DNA from: JACQAI01 sp035507915
GTDB lineage: Bacteria > Pseudomonadota > Alphaproteobacteria > Elsterales > Elsteraceae
Direction: 5' to 3'
Assembly: GCA_035507915.1 (NCBI GenBank)
Contig: DATJNS010000332.1
Span: 1 to 23,212, forward strand
DNA length: 23,212 bases
Shown: one piece after another, positions 17,185-23,212 of the stretch
Position numbering within the stretch: the stretch's first letter is position 1
Layout of the letters: the number at the start of each line of letters is the position of its first letter
Notes under the pieces: model-generated
What the model saw: only the letters and a program-made list of their open reading frames with translations
Database searches by the model: none
Told to the model about the DNA's origin: nothing
Translations under genes and position numbers: made by a program

Positions 17185-18219
17185 TCAGCGCACCGCGGTC
17201 GGCGTGGGCGCCGGCGCGGGCAGCGCGGCGGTCGAGGGCGCCAGCGACGCGACCAGATCTCTCAGGCGGGCATCTTCGGCGCTCGCGTCGGTCAGCTCGA
17301 TGGTGCCGCCGGTCCAGTGGTGCGGCACGCCCTTGGCGTCGAACGTGACGTCGAGCCGGCCGAGCGAGCGGCCGTACTGATCGGCATGCACGAGCAGCAC
17401 CGGCTGGCCGCCGACGCCCTTGAGCACCATCGGGTAGTGCGCCGCCTCCTTGGCCGGAGCGCCATTGGGCGCACCGACCGCGGAGCCGACGATCACGTCG
17501 ATGCCCGCGACGCTGGTAGCGACCTCGCGGTCGCGCTCCAGACCGGCGTGGCTCACCGCGATGATCTTGTTCACGCCCATCATCTGGACCTGCTGGACCC
17601 AGAACTTGAGCGCCGCCTCGATCTTCTGCACGTAGACCACACCGGTCGGCTTGGCGAGCTCGATCAGGTGCTCGGACGAGTAGCCGATCAGCGCGATGCG
17701 GTCGCCGCCGCGGTCGGTCACCAGGATCGGGTAGATGCGATCCTTCATGTAGGGATCGTGCTGGACGTCGATGTTGGCGCCGAGCAACGGGAATTTCACG
17801 GCCTCCTGAAACCGGCTCAGCAGCTGGGTGCCGTCGACAAACTCGCGATCGCCCACCGTCATGGCGTCGAAGCCGACCAGGTTCATGGTCTCGGAAAGCG
17901 CCCGCTCCTTGTGCTGGTCGTAGAAGGTCGAGCCCGTGAGCGAGTTGCCGGCATCGACCACGACCACGTTGGCGGCGGTCGCCTTCTCGGCGGCGATGCG
18001 CGCCGCGAGCCGCGCGACACCGCCGGCGCATTGCCGCGCCGAGACGTCGGCCGGCGTACAGCTTGCGCCGGTCGCGGTGACCGGCTGGAGGCGCGCCTGG
18101 AGGTCGTTCACGTGCAGGATGGTCAGCTTGTAGTCGGCCGCGCCAGCCGATGCGGCGCACGCCAGCCAGCCGGCGGCGCCGACGATCCCGATCGCGCGAG
18201 ACCACGCAGAGCCAGCCAT
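17185..18219 (-). CDS. Exported 5'-nucleotidase-like metallophosphatase with degenerate metal site
   Basis: The 344-residue product has a signal peptide (about 1-28, ending ASAGAADY) and the fold pattern of the UshA/SoxB-type metallophosphatase domain: 'KLTILHVNDLQARL', 'CAGGVARLAARI', 'VVVVDAGNSLTGSTFY', 'NLVGFDAMTVGDREFVDG', 'FPLLGANI', 'IIAVSHAGLERD' and 'DVIVGSAVGAP'. Against the family consensus most ligands are changed. D39 is kept, but the following His is Q41; the GD aspartate is N92; GNHEFD reads GDREFV (D124, R125); H224 is kept; and the GHxH/GHSQ loop is S246-A247-V248-G249. The C-terminal nucleotidase domain is absent. I infer a periplasmic non-catalytic or altered-function protein. 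The ATG at 18219 has a strong AGGAGGGG ribosome-binding sequence 7 bases upstream, so the gene looks expressed rather than decayed. Confidence 0.85.
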   Translation of the reverse strand: MAGSAWSRAIGIVGAAGWLACAASAGAADYKLTILHVNDLQARLQPVTATGASCTPADVSARQCAGGVARLAARIAAEKATAANVVVVDAGNSLTGSTFYDQHKERALSETMNLVGFDAMTVGDREFVDGTQLLSRFQEAVKFPLLGANIDVQHDPYMKDRIYPILVTDRGGDRIALIGYSSEHLIELAKPTGVVYVQKIEAALKFWVQQVQMMGVNKIIAVSHAGLERDREVATSVAGIDVIVGSAVGAPNGAPAKEAAHYPMVLKGVGGQPVLLVHADQYGRSLGRLDVTFDAKGVPHHWTGGTIELTDASAEDARLRDLVASLAPSTAALPAPAPTPTAVR

Positions 18220-18386
18220 GATCCATCCCCTCCTGGAAAGGCGTGCCGGTCGGCGACGCGCCGACGGATTAACCATAGTTGTTCGTTGCGGTCTTCTATA
18301 ACCCGAAGCCGCCGCTGCCGGGAAGCCGCAAAGGTGCGTAGAATCTTTGTGATCGCACCAAGCCGGCGCGCGAGTGGTTGGAAGTG

Positions 18387-18453
18387 GACGCTCGCGGGGC
18401 TGTGCCCCTGCCGTGTTGGATGAGACGCTCGCGGGGCTGCGCCCCTGCCGCGT
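18387..18453. repeat. Pair of 30-base direct repeats with internal hairpin
   Basis: Two copies of a 30-base unit lie at 18387-18416 and 18424-18453, differing at two positions and separated by 7 bases. Each begins GACGCTCGCGGGGCTG and contains the inverted repeat GGGGC-TGY-GCCCC, a short stem with a three-base loop. The second copy reaches the first base of the rpmB stop triplet. The doublet resembles a REP-type extragenic palindromic element and could protect or terminate the rpmB message. The remaining bases between the metallophosphatase start and this pair (18220-18386) hold a moderately AT-rich patch (18270-18303), probably that gene's promoter, without clear boxes. Confidence 0.7.
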
Positions 18454-18755
18454 CAGGCGGCGGCGCCGGCCTTGGCGGCTTGCTTCTTCAGGATCAGGCG
18501 CTTGAGACGCAGGGCCTTGGTCGACAGGTCGGCGTTGCGCGCCTTGATCAGGAAGGCGTCGATGCCGCCATTGTGCTCGATCGAGCGCAGCGCGTGGGTC
18601 GACAGGCGCAGATGCACGATGCCGCCGATCGCGTCGCTGACCAGCGAGGCTTCCTGCAGGTTCGGCAGGTAGCGCCGGCGCGTCTTGTTGTTGGCGTGGC
18701 TGACGTTGTTGCCGGTCTGCACGCCCTTGCCGGTAACGGCGCAACGTCGTGACAT
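18453..18755 (-). CDS. rpmB: 50S ribosomal protein L28
   Basis: This is a 100-residue ribosomal large-subunit protein. The N-terminus 'SRRCAVTGKGVQTGNNVSHA' followed by 'NNKTRRRYLPNLQ' is the classic L28 signature, and the C-terminus ends in a basic Lys/Ala tail (LKRLILKKQAAKAGAAA), as in alphaproteobacterial L28. The start is the ATG at 18755; the frame extends further upstream, but the conserved N-terminus fixes it. It stands alone here, as rpmB often does in alphaproteobacteria, with its own promoter about 60 bases upstream and a repeat doublet at its 3' end. Confidence 0.97.
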   Translation of the reverse strand: MSRRCAVTGKGVQTGNNVSHANNKTRRRYLPNLQEASLVSDAIGGIVHLRLSTHALRSIEHNGGIDAFLIKARNADLSTKALRLKRLILKKQAAKAGAAA

Positions 18756-18817
18756 GACGATCCCCATCGAAACGGCCCGCGCCCGGGGCCGAGCGGCCAT
18801 GGCGGCGGGAGGCGCGG

Positions 18818-18847
18818 GTTATACGGGAACCCCCCGGGAGCCGTCAA
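18818..18847 (-). promoter_or_regulatory. Sigma-70 promoter of rpmB
   Basis: Read on the minus strand, TTGACG (18847-18842; five of six matches to TTGACA) is followed after 18 bases by TATAAC (18823-18818; five of six matches to TATAAT). This predicts a transcript start near 18811 and a leader of about 55 bases before the rpmB ATG. It is the best promoter in the window. The -35 box starts 10 bases past the meaB stop. Confidence 0.7.
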
Positions 18848-18857
18848 GTTGAGGGGG

Positions 18858-19919
18858 TCAGGGCGCCCGAAACAGCCGATCGAGCAGCCGGCGGGCGGCC
18901 GTGCCCGGGGTCACGCGGCCGGCGGCGACCTCGGCCTCGAGGCTTGGCACGAGGGCCGCCACGGCGGGCTCGGAGCGGGCGCGCTCGAGCAGCGCGTCGC
19001 CGACCTCCGCCCACAGGCGTGCGCGCGCCTGCGCGCTGCGCCGGGTCGCCAGGTCGCCGCTGGCCGCCATGGTCTCGCGGTAGCGTTCCACGGTCTGCCA
19101 CAGCTCGGCGATGCCGGTGCCCTCGAGCGCCGAGCATTGCAGCACCGGCGGCTGCCATCGTGGGTTGGTCGGCCGCAGCAGGCCGAGCGCGGCATGGTAG
19201 TCGGCGGCGGCGCGCACCGCCGCCGGCTTGAGCTCGCCGTCGGCCTTGTTGATCACCAGCAGGTCGGCGAGCTCGACCACGCCCTTCTTGATGCCCTGCA
19301 GCTCGTCGCCGCCGCCCGGCTGGAGCATCAGGCAGAACAGGTCGACCATGTCGGCGACCGCGGTCTCGGATTGGCCGACCCCGACGGTCTCGACGATCAC
19401 GGCATCGAATCCGGCCGCCTCGACCGCGATCACGGCTTCGGCGGTGCGGCGGGCGACCCCGCCCAGGACGCCGCCCGACGCCGACGGTCGGATGAACGCG
19501 CGCGGGTGGCGCGCAAGCTCGGGCATGCGTGTCTTGTCGCCCAGGATGGATCCGCCCGAGCGCCTGGACGACGGATCGATCGCGAGCACGGCGACGCGGT
19601 GGCCCAGCCCGATCGCGTGCAACCCAAGCCGCTCGATCAGGGTCGACTTGCCGACGCCGGGCGCCCCCGAGATGCCGAGCCTCAGGCTCGACGTCGGCGT
19701 GTCGGCGGCGTGCTCCAGCAATCGCTCGAGCAAAGCGTCGGCCCGCTCCCGGTGATCGGGTCGCGTCGATTCGATCAGCGTAATGGCGCGCGCTAGCGCT
19801 GCGATGTCGCCGGCGCGCACCGAGGCGGCCAGGGTGTCGAGTCCGGCGTCGGCGCCCGCGGGCGCACGCGGTTCGGCTTGAACGGGGCGGTTGGTGCGAC
19901 GCGGCAAGCGGCTCGGCAC
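18858..19919 (-). CDS. meaB: MeaB/ArgK-family P-loop GTPase
   Basis: This G3E-type GTPase chaperones adenosylcobalamin loading and protects methylmalonyl-CoA mutase (or a related B12-dependent mutase). Visible motifs, counted from the chosen start, are Walker A GAPGVGKST (85-93), DPSS (115-118) with 'GGSILGDKTRM' after it, the switch region 'VIVETVGVGQSE' (174-185), 'MLQPGGGDELQGIKKG', and the guanine-specificity NKAD (224-227). The C-terminal helical dimerisation arm is present. The start is uncertain: GTG 19919 gives 353 residues and a family-like N-terminus, and GTG 19937 is possible. Continuing the frame to 20117 would run into the upstream exporter gene. The partner mutase is not in the window. 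The gene is downstream of the ABC exporter on the same strand, 113 bases away. Confidence 0.93.
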   Translation of the reverse strand: MPSRLPRRTNRPVQAEPRAPAGADAGLDTLAASVRAGDIAALARAITLIESTRPDHRERADALLERLLEHAADTPTSSLRLGISGAPGVGKSTLIERLGLHAIGLGHRVAVLAIDPSSRRSGGSILGDKTRMPELARHPRAFIRPSASGGVLGGVARRTAEAVIAVEAAGFDAVIVETVGVGQSETAVADMVDLFCLMLQPGGGDELQGIKKGVVELADLLVINKADGELKPAAVRAAADYHAALGLLRPTNPRWQPPVLQCSALEGTGIAELWQTVERYRETMAASGDLATRRSAQARARLWAEVGDALLERARSEPAVAALVPSLEAEVAAGRVTPGTAARRLLDRLFRAP

Positions 19920-19941
19920 TTCACCTGCGGAGGGCACGGCA

Positions 19942-19957
19942 CCCGGCGCCTGCCGGG
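19942..19957 (-). other. GC hairpin in the meaB leader
   Basis: On the minus strand CCCGGC, AGGC loop, GCCGGG forms a perfect six-pair stem with a four-base loop, ending 22 bases before the preferred meaB GTG and only 4 bases before the alternative GTG at 19937. It would hinder initiation at the alternative start. No T-tract follows, so it is not an obvious terminator. Confidence 0.3.
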
Positions 19958-20032
19958 CGTCTCCACCATAGGGTCCAGTCGGGAAGCTGCCTAGCGGGGG
20001 CAGGAGCACGCCCCGGCCGAGCGACGCCCAGT

Positions 20033-21964
20033 TTATGCCGTCGCGACCTCGGGCAGCGGCTCGCCGGATTCGCCGGGGAACTCGGTCTGCGGCTCGGCCT
20101 CCTGCTGGCGCGCCCACATCTCGGCGTAGCGGCCGTGCAGCGCGAGGAGCTCGGCGTGGTGTCCCCGCTCGACGATCCGGCCGTCCTCGAGCACCAGGAT
20201 CTCGTCGGCGTTGACCACGGTGGACAGGCGGTGGGCGATCACCAAGGTGGTGCGCGCGACCGAGACCTGGTCGAGGCTCGCCTGGATTTCCTTCTCGGTC
20301 TTGGAGTCGAGCGCCGACGTCGCCTCGTCGAAGATCAGGATGCGCGGCCGCTTCAGGATCACGCGGGCGATCGCGACCCGCTGCTTCTCGCCGCCCGAGA
20401 GCTTGAGGCCGCGCTCGCCGACCTTGGTCTGGTAGCCGTCGGGCAGGCTCATCACGAAGTCGTGGATGCGCGCCAGCCGCGCGGCGTCCTCGATCTCCGC
20501 GGGGCTGGCGTCGGGCCGGCCGTAGAGAATGTTGTAGTAGACCGTGTCGTTGAACAGCACGGTGTCCTGCGGGACGATGCCGATCGCCGCGCGCAGGCTC
20601 GCCTGGGTGACGTCCCGGATGTCCTGGCCGTCGATCCGCACCGCGCCGCCGGCAACGTCGTAGAAGCGATAGAGAATCCGCGACAGGGTCGATTTGCCGG
20701 CGCCCGACGCACCGACCACGGCGACCGTTTTGCCGGCCGGCACGGTGAACGAGATGCCGTGCAGGATTTCGCGCCGCGGGTCATAGGCGAACTTGACGTC
20801 GTCGAACGTGATCGCGCCGCCGGCGACCTCGAGCGCGCGCGCGCCCGGCCGATCGTCGACCTCGCGCGCCACGGTGAGGAGCGAGAACATGGTCTCCATG
20901 TCGGTCAACGACTGGCGGATCTGGCGATACACGAAACCGAGGAAGTTGAGCGGCTGGTAGAGCTGGATCAGGTAGCTGTTCACCAGCACGAAGTCGCCGA
21001 TGGTCATGCGTCCGCCGGCGACCTGGATGCCGGCCATCGTCATGACGGCGATCAGGCCGAGCGCGATCACGCCGCCCTGGCCGACATTGAGCGCCGACAG
21101 GCTGGTCGAGCTGCGCACCGCGGCGCGCTCGTAGGCCTGCAGCGCGCGGTCGAACCGGCGCGCCTCGTGCTCCTCGTTGCCGAAGTACTTGACCGTCTCG
21201 TAGTTCAGCAGGCTGTCGATCGCCTTGGTGTTGGCTTCCGAGTCGCGATCGTTCATCTCGCGCCGGAACTTGGTGCGCCATTCCGTGATCGTGATCGTGA
21301 AGCCGATGTAGCCGACGATCGTCACGAAGGTGACCGCGGCGAACCAGATGCTGTAGAGCCGCCAGAGGATGCCGCAGACCAGCACGATCTCGAACAGGGT
21401 CGGCAGGACGTTGAACAGCATGAAGGACAGCAGGAACTCGATGCCCTTGGTGCCGCGCTCGATCGCGCGGCTCATGCCGCCGGTCTGCCGATCGAGGTGG
21501 AAGCGCAGGCTGAGCGAATGGAGATGGCGGAAGGTCGACAGCCCGACCATCCGGATCGCGCGCTGCGCCACCTTGGCGAACACGGCGTCGCGCAGCTCGC
21601 CGAACGCCTGCGACGCGACGCGCAACAGCCCATAGGCGACGATCAGCGCGATCGGGGCGACGATCACGACGTTGGCGTGCGGTGTCAGCGCATCGACCGC
21701 GTGCTTGTAGAGCAATGGCACGAAGACGTTGGCGACCTTGGCGACCACCAGGCAGGCGAGCGCGGCGAGCACGCGCACCCGAAGCTCGGGCGCCCGGCGC
21801 GGCCACAGATACGGCAGCAGTTGGCGGAAGGCGCGCAGGTCGTCGCGGCGGGATCGCCGGGGACGCGGCGTGCTGGCCGAGCGGCCGGATAAGGATTCGG
21901 GCAGGGGCAACGGGTTTGGCTCGGGCGCGGTTACTGGCCGTGATAGGTTGACGTCATGCGACAA
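20033..21964 (-). CDS. Atm1/HMT1-family ABC exporter (fused membrane and ATPase domains)
   Basis: This is a 643-residue half-transporter that should dimerise in the inner membrane. A six-helix membrane domain (about 60-350) carries the family hallmark 'LLNYETVKYFGNEEHEARRFD' at 252-272, and 'QPLNFLGFVYRQIRQSLTDMETMF' closes it. The ATPase domain has Walker A GASGAGKST (418-426), the Q-loop 'VPQDTVLFNDT', signature LSGGEKQR (522-529), Walker B ILIFDE (542-547) and the H-loop H578. Bacterial and mitochondrial relatives export glutathione-linked persulfides, Fe-S precursors or metal-glutathione complexes. The first usable start is a TTG at 21964, which overlaps the extreme 5' end of the divergent comF frame by 9 bases; either this start or comF's is probably internal. 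The leading 40 residues are Pro/Arg/Ser-rich and poorly conserved in such proteins. Confidence 0.94.
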   Translation of the reverse strand: MSHDVNLSRPVTAPEPNPLPLPESLSGRSASTPRPRRSRRDDLRAFRQLLPYLWPRRAPELRVRVLAALACLVVAKVANVFVPLLYKHAVDALTPHANVVIVAPIALIVAYGLLRVASQAFGELRDAVFAKVAQRAIRMVGLSTFRHLHSLSLRFHLDRQTGGMSRAIERGTKGIEFLLSFMLFNVLPTLFEIVLVCGILWRLYSIWFAAVTFVTIVGYIGFTITITEWRTKFRREMNDRDSEANTKAIDSLLNYETVKYFGNEEHEARRFDRALQAYERAAVRSSTSLSALNVGQGGVIALGLIAVMTMAGIQVAGGRMTIGDFVLVNSYLIQLYQPLNFLGFVYRQIRQSLTDMETMFSLLTVAREVDDRPGARALEVAGGAITFDDVKFAYDPRREILHGISFTVPAGKTVAVVGASGAGKSTLSRILYRFYDVAGGAVRIDGQDIRDVTQASLRAAIGIVPQDTVLFNDTVYYNILYGRPDASPAEIEDAARLARIHDFVMSLPDGYQTKVGERGLKLSGGEKQRVAIARVILKRPRILIFDEATSALDSKTEKEIQASLDQVSVARTTLVIAHRLSTVVNADEILVLEDGRIVERGHHAELLALHGRYAEMWARQQEAEPQTEFPGESGEPLPEVATA

Positions 21965-22741
21965 GATGGCGGTTCTTCGGCGCGGCCGCTACCCGGATCC
22001 TGGCGGGCCGCCATGCGTGGGGCGGGGGTCGCGGCGCTCGATCTGCTCCTGCCGCCGCGCTGCCTGGCGTGCGGCGCCATGGTCGAGGCGAATGGCCTCT
22101 TGTGCCCGGCTTGCTGGTCCGGGCTCAGCTTCATCGCGCCGCCGCTGTGCGAGTCGTGCGGACTGCCGTTCGCCTTCGCGGTCGCCGCGCGGACCCGCTG
22201 TGCCGCCTGCCTCGCCGATCCACCGCCGTTCGAGCGGGCCCGTGCCGCGCTGATTTACGACGACGCCAGCCGGCGCTTGATCCTCGGCTTCAAGCATGCC
22301 GACCGCACAGAGGCGGCGCCCGCCTTCGGTCGCTGGCTCGCGCGCGCCGGCGCCGCTCTCTTGGCCGACGCCGATCTGGTTGTGCCGGTACCGCTGCACC
22401 GCTGGCGTCTGTTCCAACGCCGCTACAACCAGGCGGCGCTGCTCGCCCATGCGGTCGGGGGTTTGGCCGGCCGCCCCGTCGCCGCCGACCTGCTGGTGCG
22501 CCGACGGCGGACGCCGAGCCAAGGCGGCCTCGGCCGCCAAGGACGCCGGCGCAACGTCGCTGGCGCCTTCGCGCTCAAGCCGGGGCAGGCCGATCGGCTG
22601 CGTGGCCGCCGCATTCTCCTGATCGACGACGTGCACACCACCGGCGCGACGCTGCTCGAGTGCGCCCGCGCGCTGCGCCGCGCCGGGGCGGCGGCCGTCG
22701 ACGCCCTGACCCTGGCGCGGGTCACCCTTGCGGACGGCTGA
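21956..22741 (+). CDS. comF: ComF family phosphoribosyltransferase-like protein
   Basis: This protein of up to 261 residues combines an N-terminal zinc-finger part with a C-terminal phosphoribosyltransferase-like domain; relatives are required for natural DNA uptake or function as orphan PRT proteins. Two four-cysteine clusters are visible: C36, C39, C50, C53 and C65, C68, C82, C85. The middle has 'VPVPLHRWRLFQRRYNQAALLA', a ComF hallmark, and the PRPP loop 'LLIDDVHTTGAT' is at 221-232. The ATG at 21956 gives a 19-residue non-conserved leader and overlaps the divergent exporter's TTG start; the in-frame ATG at 22013 is an equally credible start. No other competence gene is present. Confidence 0.92.
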   Translation: MRQDGGSSARPLPGSWRAAMRGAGVAALDLLLPPRCLACGAMVEANGLLCPACWSGLSFIAPPLCESCGLPFAFAVAARTRCAACLADPPPFERARAALIYDDASRRLILGFKHADRTEAAPAFGRWLARAGAALLADADLVVPVPLHRWRLFQRRYNQAALLAHAVGGLAGRPVAADLLVRRRRTPSQGGLGRQGRRRNVAGAFALKPGQADRLRGRRILLIDDVHTTGATLLECARALRRAGAAAVDALTLARVTLADG

Positions 22742-22803
22742 TTCGGATTTGCGGGCGCGCGGCCCAGGCCCTATTTGTAGAAAAACTGCCCGGAACCCCG
22801 TCG

Positions 22804-23064
22804 ATGGCCAACGTCGAGATCTACACCACGCCGATCTGCCCCTATTGCGCAAGCGCCAAGCGGTTGCTCACCGAGAAGAAGGTCGCGTTCACCGAGATCG
22901 ACGTGTCGCGCGATCCGGCCAAGCGCGACGAGATGACGGCGCGCGCCGAGGGGCGCTACACCGTGCCCCAGATCTTCATCGACGGCACGCCGATCGGCGG
23001 CTGCGACGACCTGCACGAGCTCGAGCATGCGGGCAAGCTCGACCCGCTCTTGAAGCGCGCCTGA
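22804..23064 (+). CDS. grxC: Glutaredoxin 3
   Basis: This is an 86-residue dithiol glutaredoxin that reduces disulfides and glutathione mixed disulfides using reduced glutathione. The active site is C12-P-Y-C15 in 'YTTPICPYCASAKRLL'. The glutathione-binding TVP loop (YTVPQIFID) and 'GGCDDLHELEHAGKLDPLL' complete the fold and are typical of GrxC. The ATG at 22804 is 62 bases after the comF stop on the same strand. The frame is open well upstream but inside comF, and the conserved N-terminus (MANVEIYTT) fixes the start. The comF-grxC order is common in alphaproteobacteria. Confidence 0.97.
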   Translation: MANVEIYTTPICPYCASAKRLLTEKKVAFTEIDVSRDPAKRDEMTARAEGRYTVPQIFIDGTPIGGCDDLHELEHAGKLDPLLKRA

Positions 23065-23068
23065 GCAG

Positions 23069-23212
23069 CTAGGCCGCCGATCGCGCGCGGCGGGCCGCGG
23101 CCCGGTCGCCGCGTCGACCTTCGAGCGTCGCCCGCTCGGACTCGAACAGCGTCACCAACGCGTCCATCACCGCGCGCACGCGCGGCAGGGCGCGCAAATC
23201 GCGATGCACCAG
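23069..23212 (-). CDS. C-terminal fragment of a LysR-type transcriptional regulator
   Basis: Only the last 47 codons, ending at the TAG (23071-23069), fall in the window; the gene continues beyond the right edge. The fragment begins 'LVHRDLRALPRVRAVMDALV', which matches the standard ending of the LysR effector-binding domain (H-x-DLR-x3-R-x-R-x-F/V-x-D-x-L), followed by a basic, Arg/Ala-rich tail. The DNA-binding helix-turn-helix is off the window, so regulon and target are unknown. It converges on grxC with a 4-base gap. Confidence 0.72.
   Translation of the reverse strand: MVHRDLRALPRVRAVMDALVTLFESERATLEGRRGDRAAARRARSAA

Noticed and set aside
18220..18744. Upstream extension of the metallophosphatase frame across the repeats and opposite reading of rpmB
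   Set aside because: The signal peptide and AGGAGGGG ribosome-binding site fix the start at 18219, and rpmB occupies the region in another frame.
20135..21892. 585-codon frame antisense to the Atm1-type exporter
   Set aside because: Asp/Arg/Val-rich shadow translation with no recognisable fold.

Overview
This is a strongly GC-rich chromosomal segment from an alphaproteobacterium, most likely of the Rhodospirillales or a neighbouring order. The signs are an alphaproteobacterial-type SecA with a C-terminal zinc tail, a bolA / J-domain / cobS / cobT block, an aroK-aroB pair diverging from a xerD-accA operon, an Atm1-type exporter and the aerobic cobaltochelatase subunits CobS and CobT. I assign the lineage from gene families and order only. 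I see no rRNA, tRNA, CRISPR array, insertion sequence or phage module.

Layout. (1) 1-5671, plus strand: secA, a DMT/EamA permease, and an exported type I phosphodiesterase with all its metal ligands. (2) 5686-10185, minus strand, one tightly packed operon read right to left: a 47-residue membrane peptide, a 609-residue exported protein of unknown function, xerD, accA and a cupin resembling archaeal-type glucose-6-phosphate isomerase. (3) 10310-13234, plus strand: aroK and aroB (1-base overlap), then, after an AT-rich gap, a two-CBS-domain protein and a DUF2889 protein. (4) bolA (minus) diverges from a J-domain protein, cobS and cobT (plus), 13239-17178. (5) 17185-21964, minus strand: an exported metallophosphatase-like protein that has lost most of its metal ligands, rpmB with a good sigma-70 promoter, a MeaB/ArgK GTPase and an Atm1-family ABC exporter. 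(6) 21956-23212: comF and grxC (plus), meeting the 3' end of a LysR-type regulator (minus) at the window edge.

Most genes are housekeeping: protein export, shikimate pathway, fatty-acid initiation, chromosome dimer resolution, cobalt insertion in B12 synthesis, ribosome assembly and glutathione/Fe-S metabolism. Several themes link neighbours. CobS and CobT form the AAA+/VWA motor of cobaltochelatase, and MeaB guards a B12-dependent mutase. BolA, glutaredoxin and Atm1 all belong to glutathione/Fe-S biology, although they are not one operon.

No clearly new multi-gene system is evident. The items most worth a second look are the exported pseudo-metallophosphatase, the conserved-looking membrane peptide plus 609-residue exported protein ahead of xerD, the cysteine-rich J-domain protein next to cobS, the archaeal-like isomerase cupin behind accA, and a pair of 30-base hairpin repeats at the end of rpmB.
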